Source: Rhodobacteraceae bacterium D3-12
GTDB taxonomy: Bacteria > Pseudomonadota > Alphaproteobacteria > Rhodobacterales > Rhodobacteraceae
Length of the DNA: 64,000 bases
Direction of reading: 5' to 3'
Assembly (NCBI GenBank): GCA_025916135.1
Contig: CP104793.1
Span: 744,001 to 808,000, forward strand
The notes below the pieces were generated by a model, which saw only the letters and a program-made list of their open reading frames with translations, did not search any database and was not told the origin of the DNA. The translations under genes and the position numbers were made by a program. Below, in pieces: positions 1-7,264 of the stretch (position 1 is the stretch's first letter; every line of letters starts with the position of its first letter).

Positions 1-2
1 AT

Positions 3-524
3 GTCGGGCTGGTTGGCGGGTCGATCGAGGATGCGACGGGCAATGCGGACGATCCCATTTTTGGTGCCGATGCCGCGGTTGAGCGGGTGCGCGCCGCCGC
101 AGAGGCGGCGCGGGGCAATGGGTTTGTATTGACGGCCAGAGCGGAGAATTACCTGTGGGGGCGGCCTGATCTGGGCGATACGATTGCGCGGCTGCAGAGG
201 TTTGCCGAGGCGGGGGCCGATGTGGTTTACGCGCCCGGCCTGCGCGACATTGAGGCGATTGCAACGGTGTGCCGTGAGGTCGACAAGCCGGTGAACGTGG
301 TGATGGGGTTGCAGGGCCCACGGTATTCGGTGGCACAGCTGGGCGACGCGGGGGTGAAACGGATCAGCGTGGGCGGATCATTTGCGCGTGCGGCGCTGGG
401 CGCGATGATGCGGGCGGCGCAAGAGGTATTGCACGAGGGCAGTTTTGATTATGCCAGCGCGGCCGTGCCCGACCGTGAGGTCAGCGCGATGATGTCGGAT
501 GAGGCCATGACCCACCGGGGTTAA
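3..524 (+). CDS. Isocitrate lyase/PEP mutase family protein, 5' truncated by the window
   Basis: The open frame runs from base 3 to the stop at 522-524 with no start codon in view, so the gene begins upstream. The visible residues start with the VGGSIEDATG loop and continue with TARAENYLWG and VNVVMG, the signature strands of the PEP mutase/isocitrate lyase TIM-barrel superfamily. Family members cleave or form C-C or C-P bonds of oxaloacetate- or methylisocitrate-like acids using Mg2+. The second half (SVAQLGDAGVKRISVGGSFARAA) is typical of the short oxaloacetate-decarboxylase-like subgroup. The stop overlaps the end of the convergent EI24 gene by 4 bp. Exact substrate cannot be told from this fragment. 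Confidence 0.85.
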   Translation, partial: VGLVGGSIEDATGNADDPIFGADAAVERVRAAAEAARGNGFVLTARAENYLWGRPDLGDTIARLQRFAEAGADVVYAPGLRDIEAIATVCREVDKPVNVVMGLQGPRYSVAQLGDAGVKRISVGGSFARAALGAMMRAAQEVLHEGSFDYASAAVPDREVSAMMSDEAMTHRG

Positions 525-1222
525 CGCCGCTCTAGCCCGTGGAAGATATGGGTGAAGGTGGCCGCGCCGAGGATCGGGATGAACAGGTTCAGGATTGGCA
601 CGACGAGGGGCAGGGCCATGAGAACGCCTGCGGCCCAGATCGTTGCGCTATGGCGTTTGCGCAGGGCTTTGGCCCGGTCGCGCCCGATACGGCGCATGGC
701 GGCGAGTTGGAAATACTCGCGCCCCAAGAGAAAGCCGTTCAGCCCGAAGAAGATGAAGAGCGACAGGTAAGGCAGAAAGGCATAGATCACGAACGCCAGA
801 AGGTTGGCGGCGATGATGATCGCGAGAAAGCCCAAAGTGTCGCGCAGCGCATCGCCAAAGGACGCGCCGGGCGCCGGGGCGAGGGCGGGGTAGTGGCGCG
901 CTTCGACCGCATCGGCGACCTCGTCGAGAAACATCGAGGTGATGGCCGAGGCGACGGGGATCATCAGAAAGAAGCTGAGCACCAGCATGAAAACCAGCGA
1001 CGAGAAGGTCAGCAGATCGCCCAGATCAACCACGCGGCCGAGCACTTCGGTATGGGCGTCAGGACCGGCGATGGCTTCGGCGATCCAGAGCAGACCGGCA
1101 TAGGCGGCCACCAGAAGCGCGATGGTCAGCAGGATGCCGAGCCAGAAGACGCGCCGGAAGCGGGCGTCGCCCATCTGGGACAAGGCTTTGAAAAAGGACG
1201 TAAATATCAGGTTGATAGCCAT
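521..1222 (-). CDS. EI24 domain-containing membrane protein (CysZ-like)
   Basis: This 233-residue protein is strongly hydrophobic, with about four to five predicted membrane segments (around residues 25-50, 75-100, 135-165 and 205-225). It has the N-terminal INLIFTSFFKALSQMGD and the LNGFLLGREYFQLAAMRR motif characteristic of the EI24/CysZ family of inner-membrane proteins. CysZ of enterobacteria imports sulfate; the alphaproteobacterial relatives are uncharacterised, so sulfate transport is only a possibility. The ATG overlaps the end of the upstream nitroreductase gene by 16 bp, suggesting they are co-transcribed. Confidence 0.85.
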   Translation of the reverse strand: MAINLIFTSFFKALSQMGDARFRRVFWLGILLTIALLVAAYAGLLWIAEAIAGPDAHTEVLGRVVDLGDLLTFSSLVFMLVLSFFLMIPVASAITSMFLDEVADAVEARHYPALAPAPGASFGDALRDTLGFLAIIIAANLLAFVIYAFLPYLSLFIFFGLNGFLLGREYFQLAAMRRIGRDRAKALRKRHSATIWAAGVLMALPLVVPILNLFIPILGAATFTHIFHGLERR

Positions 1223-1785
1223 GTCGTGTTCTCTTGCACATCCGGGCGGGGGCGTTCCGGCGGGGTGTTGGTTTCAGTCGCGATATGGATAAAGCCGGCG
1301 ACCCGTTCATGGGCGGCGAGGCCAAGGGTTTGTTCCTGAAAGCTGCGGTCATGCGAGGCAAAGCCCGACAGCCAGTTTGCGCCCCAGCCCGCCGCCAGTG
1401 CCGCATTGAGCAGCGCAAGGCAAACGCCACCGACGGCGTAGGTTTGTTCGATGGCAGGCACTTTTGCGGAGGGTTTTTGCACTTCGATCACGGCCACGGC
1501 GAGGTGACCCTGATCGAATTGGTTACGCGCTTTGGTGGTGGCATCGGCGTCAAGGCCTGCCGCCCGGGCGGCGGTTTCGGCGGCGTCGGCCATGCGGGGC
1601 ATGGCGGCGGCGTCGATCACGATGAAGCGCCAGGGTTCAAGCTTGCCATGATCCGGGCTGCGCGAGGCGGCGGTGAGCAGCGTGTGCAGCTCTTCACGGG
1701 TCGGGGCCGGGGCGGTGAGCGTTTTGGCCGGGCGCGAGCGGCGCGAAAGCAGGAAATCAAGGGCGGCTTGGTTGCGTGCGGGCAT
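1207..1785 (-). CDS. Nitroreductase family protein (YdjA-like)
   Basis: The 192-residue product is a short flavin-dependent nitroreductase-fold protein. The N-terminal LLSRRSRPAKTL segment supplies the FMN-phosphate-binding arginines. AASRSPDHGKLEPWRFIVI and the C-terminal GANWLSGFA segment resemble the YdjA subgroup of single-domain FMN oxidoreductases. It should reduce nitro or quinone-like compounds with NAD(P)H, but the physiological substrate is unknown. The ATG at 1785 has a good AAAGGA ribosome-binding site. It is the first gene of a probable two-gene operon with the EI24 membrane protein. Confidence 0.88.
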   Translation of the reverse strand: MPARNQAALDFLLSRRSRPAKTLTAPAPTREELHTLLTAASRSPDHGKLEPWRFIVIDAAAMPRMADAAETAARAAGLDADATTKARNQFDQGHLAVAVIEVQKPSAKVPAIEQTYAVGGVCLALLNAALAAGWGANWLSGFASHDRSFQEQTLGLAAHERVAGFIHIATETNTPPERPRPDVQENTTWLST

Positions 1786-1919
1786 TTTCGGTCCTTTGCG
1801 GTGTCTGGCGTCTTATGTCGGTTGGCGGCGGGTGGGCGTCAAGGGCGGAAGTGGTGCGGGGTTTGTCGTTACGGGCCGCTCCTTGGCGCGCAGGATGGGG
1901 GGCTGTGCCGCCCAAAGAC

Positions 1920-2059
1920 GCGGTTTAAGAGGGGGAGGCTGAGCTCCACATACCGCAGTTTAGAAACGGGGGGCTCAGCCCTCCACACCAGCAGTTTAAA
2001 AGTGGGGGGCCAGCCCCCCACGCCAGCAGTTTGAAAGTGGGGGGCCAGCCCCCCACACC
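1920..2059. repeat. Four tandem ~35-bp units, each with an internal G/C palindrome
   Basis: Units begin at about 1920, 1955, 1991 and 2026 with the consensus GCAGTTTRAAAGTGG followed by a palindrome. In the last two units it is perfect (GTGGGGGGC-CA-GCCCCCCAC, 2002-2021 and 2037-2056); the first two are degenerate. The array fills much of the 377-bp gap between the nitroreductase gene and the deacetylase pseudogene. No open frame with coding character crosses it. Confidence 0.85.
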
Positions 2060-2086
2060 CCCCGGAGTATTTTTAGCAAGATGAAG
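2058..2086 (+). repeat. Roseobacter-type intergenic motif (CCGGAGTATTTTT...AGATGAAG)
   Basis: A short A/T-containing motif directly follows the palindromic array. A related version lies at 10873-10905 (CCTCCGGCGGAGGTATTTTT then AGAAGAAG). I recognise such sequences as frequent downstream of genes in Rhodobacteraceae. They may act as a transcription end or RNA-processing signal, which is inference. Confidence 0.5.
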
Positions 2087-2162
2087 GGTTGGTTGGGCCA
2101 AGGGGGCGGCGCGGCTCGGGTTTGGGGTGGTTATGGTTGGGGGGCGGGCAGTTGGGGGTGGG

Positions 2163-3306
2163 TTAGTCGAGCAGGGCCTCGGCCATTTCGGTGATGAGGT
2201 CGGAATGGAAGGCTTGCATCCGCGCGTTGGGTTGGCGGCGGGACAGGGTGTCGGCCATCGGGTCGGGCACGTGGTGGGCGGAGTCGGCGAGTTCTTCGAT
2301 CACAGCATGGCCGCAGAAGGGCACGTAGGCCTCGGAGTAGCCGCCTTCATGCACCAGAACCAGTTTCCCGTCGCACAGGTGTTTGGCCGATTGCATCATC
2401 TGGGCGGTCATCGTGCGGAAGGTGTCAGCGGTGCAGAGCATATGCGCGAGCGGGTCGAAGGCGGAGGCGTCAAAGCCGCAGGCGACGATGATCACATCGG
2501 GGCGGAAATCGGCCAGCGCGGGTTGCACGATACGTTCCATCACCTCGGTATAGCCAGCGTGGCCAACGCCCGGGGGCAGGGGGATGTTGAGGTTATACCC
2601 CACGCCCGCACCGGTGCCGCGGTCGGTTACATCGCCGCTGTCGAGGGGGTAGTTGTGCTCTTGATGCATCGAGATCGTGAGCACGTCGTCGCGATCATAG
2701 AAGATCGCCTCAGTGCCATTGCCGTGATGCACGTCCCAATCGACCACGGCGAAGCGTTTGGCCTGTCCGGCGGCGATGGCGGCTTCGATGGCGACGGCGA
2801 TATTGGCCAGAAGGCAGAAGCCGTTGGGCCAATCAGGCAGGCAGTGATGCCCCGGCGGGCGCGACAGGGAGTAGGCGTTGCTCAACTGGCCCGAGAGGGA
2901 CCTGTGACAGCGCCTCTTTGGCGAGACCGGCGGAGAGGGCGGCGATTTCGAAGCCGCCTTTGAGGAAGGGGGTGCGCAGGCCGAGTTCGCCGCCGCCTGC
3001 GTCCGAGGTGTCTTTGAACTTTTGCAGGAAGCTTTCGGGGTGGACGCGGGCGAGGTCATCCCATGTGGCGGGATCGGCCGATTGTTGTTGCAGGTCTTTG
3101 ATTAAACCGCTGACTTCCATAAGGTTTTTCAGGCGGCGTTTGGTTTCGGGGTTTTCAGGCAGCCCGCCAGCGGCAAGCGGTTGCACGTAATCGCCCAGAG
3201 GCAGGGTCAGCGCATAGTCGCCGCCCGCGTGCCAGAAGCATTTCTCATCCCAGAAAAAGCCCGTTTTTCCGGTTGCTGCTGATGCACCTGTTAACCCTGT
3301 TGTCAT
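2163..3306 (-). pseudogene. Class II histone deacetylase family protein, frameshifted
   Basis: The ATG at 3306 opens a frame encoding TGFFWDEKCFWHAGGDYALTL. The frame breaks near 2897-2899, after which another frame continues with SLSRPPGHHCLPD, VVDWDVHHGNGTEAIFY and VIIVACGFDAS. These are the zinc-binding and catalytic segments of the arginase-like deacetylase fold (acetylpolyamine amidohydrolase/HDAC class II). The total length of 1144 bp is one base over a multiple of three. Reading GTCCTC instead of GTCCCTC restores a continuous protein of about 380 residues, the normal family size. It is either a recent null allele or one inserted C in the sequence. Bacterial members probably deacetylate small acetylated amines. 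Confidence 0.85.
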
Positions 3307-3400
3307 GTTGGCCCCTCTCACGAATCCTTTGATGGTGTCGCATTTAGCGCGGCTGTTGTGGCGGATTGCAAGCCGGGGCGTGCGCGCGTTAGGAAGGGGA

Positions 3401-3661
3401 ATGGAGAAGAGCGCGTTGAAAACCCTTGCCAAACCGGGCGCGGAGATATCCGTGCGGGTGACGCCGAAAGCCTCGCGCAATGCAGTTGTGGCCGAGGCGG
3501 GCGGCGCGATCAGGGTCTATGTCACCACGGTGCCGGAGGGGGGCAAAGCCAATGCCGCGGTCGTCAAGCTATTGGCCAAGGCGTTGGGCGTGGCGAAGAC
3601 CCGGCTTGAGCTTGTCCGTGGGCAGAGCGCACGCGACAAGGTGTTTCGGGTTCTGGATTAA
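3401..3661 (+). CDS. DUF167 (YggU) family protein
   Basis: This 86-residue protein matches the YggU/DUF167 fold: an ISVRVTPKASRNAV strand, a VYVTTVPEGGKANAAVVKLLAKALGV helix, and the ending RLELVRGQSARDKVFRV. The function of the family is unknown; it is widely conserved, often near YggT. I chose the ATG at 3401 because AGGAAGGGGA sits directly upstream; the longer upstream frame overlaps the divergent deacetylase start and has no family resemblance. The stop is 4 bp inside the convergent gene that follows. Confidence 0.88.
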   Translation: MEKSALKTLAKPGAEISVRVTPKASRNAVVAEAGGAIRVYVTTVPEGGKANAAVVKLLAKALGVAKTRLELVRGQSARDKVFRVLD

Positions 3662-3909
3662 TCGGCGGCAGGCGCGAGGGAATAGACCCCTTCGGGCAGG
3701 TTGAGCGCGGCAGCCATGTCGCGGACCTGGGCCATGGAGAGCGTTATTTTCTGGACCATATCGGTGCGCGGGTCGACCTGTTCCACGGTGACGCATTCGG
3801 CGAAAGCGTTGACGATAATGTCCTCCTGCAAGGGGGAGTCGGTGCTGCTATCGCCTTCGTCTACGAGGGTGATCACGGTGGCGTCGAATTCATGCTCGAT
3901 TGAAAACAT
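3658..3909 (-). CDS. Conserved hypothetical protein (83 aa)
   Basis: The protein begins MFSIEHEFDATVITLVDEGD and is acidic, without membrane segments or a signal peptide. I do not recognise a named domain; proteins of this kind occur as small conserved hypotheticals in roseobacters. The ATG at 3909 follows a GGGGGT stretch; a start further upstream (3951) would lack a ribosome-binding site and would overlap the M48 promoter region. It runs convergent to the DUF167 gene and divergent from the metalloprotease lipoprotein gene. Confidence 0.65.
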   Translation of the reverse strand: MFSIEHEFDATVITLVDEGDSSTDSPLQEDIIVNAFAECVTVEQVDPRTDMVQKITLSMAQVRDMAAALNLPEGVYSLAPAAD

Positions 3910-4022
3910 ACCCCCAGCATAAACGGCGAAAATCGGCGTGCAAGCCCTCAACCCTGCGTGAAGAGGCTGGAAAGGGCGGCGGCACCTGCTATTCTGGCGT
4001 TCGAACCAAAAGGATACAATCT

Positions 4023-4751
4023 ATGCAAGGTCTTGCGCGATGGATGGTGATGGGCGCGGTTCTGGTGCTGGCCGGCTGTGTCGGCGTCACGCCAAGCCAA
4101 ACGCCACCGGCGGGGGGCACGGCGGGCGCGGAAAAAGTCACCGTATCCTCGAAGGTCAGAGCGCAGCGGGCGGCGAAGCAATTCGTGGCGGTGGTCAACA
4201 CGGTCGAGCCCGTGGCGGAAAGCGAATGTCGCAAGCGGGCAAAGGGCGCAAATTGCGATTTTCAGATCGTGGTGGACGACCGGCCGGGGCAGCCGCCGAA
4301 TGCCTATCAAACGTTGGATAAAACGGGCCGTCCGATCATTGCCTTTACGCTGGCGTTGATCGCGGATGTGCGCAACGCGGATGAGTTGGCTTTTGTCATG
4401 GGGCATGAGGCGGCGCATCATATTGCGGGCCATATCCAGCGCCAGAAAGAGAACGCGGCGGCGGGGGCGGTGATCTTTGCCGGTTTGGCGGTTTTGACCG
4501 GGGCGGATGCGAGCTCGGTTCAATCGGCGCAGGATCTGGGGGCGGCGGTGGGCGCGCGCAGTTACTCGAAAGAATTCGAGTTGGAGGCGGATGCGCTGGG
4601 CACTGTGATAACCAAGCGGGCGGGGTATAACCCGTTGATTGGGGCGGAGTTTTTCACCCGTATCCCCGATCCGGGCAACCGGTTTTTGGGCACCCATCCG
4701 CCCAATGCACAGCGCATCGAAACGGTGCGACGGGTGGCGGCGCAGATGTAG
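4023..4751 (+). CDS. M48 family metalloprotease, lipoprotein
   Basis: The 242-residue protein starts with a lipoprotein signal (MVMGAVLVLAGC, lipobox LAGC), then a roughly 100-residue spacer. The zinc site HEAAH lies at residues 128-132, and the third ligand lies in the downstream ELEADALG motif. It ends with THPPNAQRIETVRR, typical of M48 peptidases. It should be a periplasmic, membrane-anchored zinc endopeptidase of the BepA/LoiP kind involved in envelope protein quality control. I set the start at ATG 4023, which begins the signal peptide; upstream codons encode no plausible extension. Confidence 0.9.
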   Translation: MQGLARWMVMGAVLVLAGCVGVTPSQTPPAGGTAGAEKVTVSSKVRAQRAAKQFVAVVNTVEPVAESECRKRAKGANCDFQIVVDDRPGQPPNAYQTLDKTGRPIIAFTLALIADVRNADELAFVMGHEAAHHIAGHIQRQKENAAAGAVIFAGLAVLTGADASSVQSAQDLGAAVGARSYSKEFELEADALGTVITKRAGYNPLIGAEFFTRIPDPGNRFLGTHPPNAQRIETVRRVAAQM

Positions 4752-4772
4752 GAGCGCGGCTGACGGCGCGGC

Positions 4773-5036
4773 TTAGATGCGGCGCATGACGCGCAGGGAA
4801 ATTGCGATCAGCGACATCACGATCCAGAAGCCTTGGACCATGGCGGCGGCGAGGTTGAAGCTTGCCGTAAGGCCAAGCAGCACGAGGCTGGCTGCGCTGA
4901 CGTTGATGACGTAATAAGTGATGCAATCGCCGCTCAGACGCCGAAAGGTGAGCATGGCGTAATTGAACACGTAAAGCGCAAAACCGAAGACGCCGGCGAT
5001 TTCAAAAAGAGACAGGTCTGGCATGGAAAATGTCAT
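4773..5036 (-). CDS. CBU_0592-type small membrane protein
   Basis: The 87-residue product has three hydrophobic helices (about residues 10-30, 40-62 and 64-82). It has the pattern EIAGVFGFALYVFNYAMLTFRRLSGDCITYYVINVSAA, which resembles the CBU_0592 family of small integral membrane proteins with no known function. The gene stands alone, convergent with the M48 gene and divergent from the YigZ-like gene, with an A/T-rich promoter region at about 5040-5100. Confidence 0.7.
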   Translation of the reverse strand: MTFSMPDLSLFEIAGVFGFALYVFNYAMLTFRRLSGDCITYYVINVSAASLVLLGLTASFNLAAAMVQGFWIVMSLIAISLRVMRRI

Positions 5037-5153
5037 TGAAATACCTATGAAACACTGGGGTTTATGGGGTAAATTGAGCGATAAAAGTCAAATAATATGC
5101 TGTGGTTTTAGCAGCCCTTGGCGTTGGCCGCAGGTGGGGGATTCCTGACCTTG

Positions 5154-5510
5154 ATGAGACAACTTGAGAACGTGGTGAGCGATCGGGGCTCGAAATACGC
5201 GGTGTCGGGTGGCAAGGCCGCGAACCGGGCCGAGGCGGACGCGTTTTTGAAGGCGCTGAAACGGGTCAAGAAATACGCCAAGGCGACGCACAACAGTTGG
5301 GCGGTTTTGCTGTCGGACGGGACGCCGATCAAGGCGGATGACGGCGAATCCGGGGCCGGGATGGTGATCTTGAGGATGCTGGAGCGGGCGGATTTGCGCG
5401 ATCACGTGATCGTTGTAACCCGTTGGTATGGCGGCACAAAGCTGGGCGGTGATCGGTTCCGGCGGGTGCAGGATTGCGTGCGCGCCTATCTGGATGACGG
5501 GGCGGTTTGA
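5154..5510 (+). CDS. YigZ/IMPACT family protein
   Basis: This 118-residue protein contains the IMPACT N-terminal domain: KYAKATHNSWAVLLSDG, the acidic DDGESGAG loop, and VIVVTRWYGGTKLGGDRFRRV, which is nearly invariant in the family. Yeast YIH1/IMPACT homologues modulate Gcn2, while the bacterial role is unresolved. The C-terminal ferredoxin-like domain of E. coli YigZ (about 205 residues) is absent, as in other short alphaproteobacterial copies. ATG 5154 gives the usual start (RQLENVVSDRGSKYAVSGG); a TTG at 5118 would add 12 unrelated residues. Confidence 0.85.
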   Translation: MRQLENVVSDRGSKYAVSGGKAANRAEADAFLKALKRVKKYAKATHNSWAVLLSDGTPIKADDGESGAGMVILRMLERADLRDHVIVVTRWYGGTKLGGDRFRRVQDCVRAYLDDGAV

Positions 5511-5580
5511 TTAGGGTCAAAGACCGGGGTCAGCGGGCCGGGGTAGGGTGGGTTTAGCGACCAACCGACCGGAGAGCAGC

Positions 5581-5868
5581 ATGACACCACCGATGACACC
5601 GCTGGGAGAGACCCGCAAACACACTTTGTTGGCGCAACGCATGGCGCGGCTGAACGGGGTGGCGCTGGTGCGGGCGGTGGAGGAGGGCAACCTCAGTCAG
5701 GAGGCATGGGCCGCGATGGTGCAACGCTGCCGGGGGTGCAAATGGGTCAAGGGCTGCGAGCGGTTTCTGGAGGCGAATGAGACGCCGGAAACGCTCCCTC
5801 AGAATTGCCGTAATCGGGTGCAGTTCGGGGTGCTCAAGGCGCTGACCGAGATGGAGGAAAATCCATGA
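5581..5868 (+). CDS. DUF6455 family protein, first of a tandem pair
   Basis: The 95-residue product carries the cysteine pattern CRGCKWVKGC and a later single cysteine (LPQNCRNR), the hallmark of DUF6455, a small family restricted mainly to Rhodobacterales. Spacing of the cysteines suggests a metal or Fe-S site, which is inference. The ATG at 5581 is preceded by GGAGAG. The stop overlaps the start of a second DUF6455 gene by 4 bp (ATGA), so the two are translationally coupled. Confidence 0.82.
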   Translation: MTPPMTPLGETRKHTLLAQRMARLNGVALVRAVEEGNLSQEAWAAMVQRCRGCKWVKGCERFLEANETPETLPQNCRNRVQFGVLKALTEMEENP

Positions 5869-6128
5869 AAGACAATGTATTACCCCTTGGCGATCCGGTA
5901 ACGCACTTTTGGCTGACACGCTCGGTCGCGCGGGCGATGGGGATCAGTTTGAGCGAGGCGATGGCCGATGGCAAACTGACCACGCAGGCCTATTCCGGGA
6001 TGGTCACGACGTGCCGCCAATGCCCGTTTGTTGCGGCCTGTCAGCAGTGGCTGGCGACGGAGGCGGTGCCGCTGTGCCAAGCCTATGAGGCGTGCCCGAA
6101 CAAGGCGCAGTTGCAGCGGCTGCAATAG
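5865..6128 (+). CDS. DUF6455 family protein, second of a tandem pair
   Basis: This 87-residue protein is a diverged paralogue of its upstream neighbour. It shares the N-terminal hydrophobic helix and the CRQCPFVAACQQWL cysteine motif, with two further cysteines (LCQAYEAC). Coupled translation and shared cysteine spacing suggest the two products could form a heterodimer; that is inference. The function of the family is unknown. The following 169 bp up to the convergent kynA stop hold no gene. Confidence 0.82.
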   Translation: MKDNVLPLGDPVTHFWLTRSVARAMGISLSEAMADGKLTTQAYSGMVTTCRQCPFVAACQQWLATEAVPLCQAYEACPNKAQLQRLQ

Positions 6129-6297
6129 GGCGGGCGCCGCGCCGGATTTTACCGAAAAAACCGCAAAGGTTAACGCGGCCATGGGGGCCAAAGCGGGGGG
6201 GGTGACTCCCGGCTGACATCCGGCTGCCCCCCGGCTGCCGGGGCGCGGATAGGTGTTAACGCGCGTTAAGGTTAATGGGGCGTGCGGTGGGGGGCAA

Positions 6298-7131
6298 TTA
6301 CAGCCCGCCGCGCAGGTTCCAGAGTTCGGGGAAAAGTTCGACCTCGAGCATCTTGCGCAGGTATTTCACGCCGCTGGTGCCGCCGGTGCCGCGTTTGAAA
6401 CCGATGATGCGTTCGACCGTGGTGACGTGGTTGAAACGCCAGCGGCGGAAGTAGTCTTCGAGGTCGACCAGCTTCTCGGCCAGCTCGTAGAGGTTCCAGT
6501 ATTTTTCGGGGTCTTTGTAGACCACGCTCCACGCCGCTTCGATCGCGGGGTCGGCGATGTGCGGGCTGTCCATGCGATAGGTCTCAGGGGCGAAGGGCGT
6601 GCCGGTTTCGGCGGCGAGCGCGTCGAGGGCGACGTGATAGAGAGTCGGGCGGGCGAGTTCATCGACGAGCATCTGGTGCAGCTCGGGGCGGTGTTCGTGC
6701 ACCTGCATCAGGTGGGTGTTGCGATTGCCGAGCGCGAATTCGATCAGCCGGTATTGATGCGACTGAAAGCCCGAAGAATTGCCCAAAGTCTCGCGGAAGG
6801 TGGTGTAGTCGGAGGGCGTCATGGTGCGCAGCACGTCCCACGCCGAATTGAGTTGGTCAAAGATGCGCGCAACGCGGGCGCACATTTTGAAGGCCTGTTG
6901 GAAAGCGCCCTTTTGCAGGAGCGTGCGGGCGGCGCCGATTTCATGCAAGGCGAGGCGCATCCAGAGTTCCGATGTCTGATGCTGGATGATGAAGAGCAGC
7001 TCATCATGGGCGTCCGATATCGGGTGCTGGGCCGAGAGGATTCGGTCGATCTGAAGGTAGTCGCCATAGCTCATATCCTTTTTATAGGACATTTTCGCGC
7101 CGTCCGTTTCGGGATTGTAGCTGTTGCTCAT
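6298..7131 (-). CDS. kynA: Tryptophan 2,3-dioxygenase
   Basis: The 277-residue protein is a full-length haem-dependent tryptophan 2,3-dioxygenase. It has MSYGDYLQIDRILSAQ, ELLFIIQHQTSELWMRL, the SGFQSHQYRLIEF substrate loop and a C-terminal FKRGTGGTSGVKYLRK segment that closes the active site. It oxidises L-tryptophan to N-formylkynurenine, the first step of the kynurenine route. The ATG has a clear AAAGGAAA site. It is divergent from the 2-aminobenzoyl-CoA operon and separated by an operator-like inverted repeat. This fits feeding of tryptophan-derived anthranilate into that pathway, although formamidase and kynureninase genes are not in the window. Confidence 0.96.
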   Translation of the reverse strand: MSNSYNPETDGAKMSYKKDMSYGDYLQIDRILSAQHPISDAHDELLFIIQHQTSELWMRLALHEIGAARTLLQKGAFQQAFKMCARVARIFDQLNSAWDVLRTMTPSDYTTFRETLGNSSGFQSHQYRLIEFALGNRNTHLMQVHEHRPELHQMLVDELARPTLYHVALDALAAETGTPFAPETYRMDSPHIADPAIEAAWSVVYKDPEKYWNLYELAEKLVDLEDYFRRWRFNHVTTVERIIGFKRGTGGTSGVKYLRKMLEVELFPELWNLRGGL

Positions 7132-7183
7132 GGCCTTTTTTCCTTTGGTTTCTCAGGCAAAAGCCTATCCAGAGGGGCGCATA

Positions 7184-7213
7184 ATTTCAAGCTTAAAGCT
7201 TTAGGCTTGAAAT
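7184..7213. promoter_or_regulatory. Inverted repeat in the kynA/monooxygenase divergent promoter
   Basis: Perfect 9-bp arms ATTTCAAGC (7184-7192) and GCTTGAAAT (7205-7213) flank a 12-bp A/T-rich spacer. It is the only strong dyad between the two divergent genes. MarR-family dimers bind sites of this kind, and a MarR gene is second in the plus-strand operon, so autoregulation through this site is likely but not shown. Confidence 0.65.
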
Positions 7214-7264
7214 AATTTTGAACATGCGCAAAGCTTGATCCCATAACGACAAGGGAGAGTGGCG

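Noticed and set aside
1920-2059. Possible CRISPR array
   Set aside because: The 35-bp units are contiguous without unique spacers and there are no cas genes; it is a simple palindromic tandem repeat.
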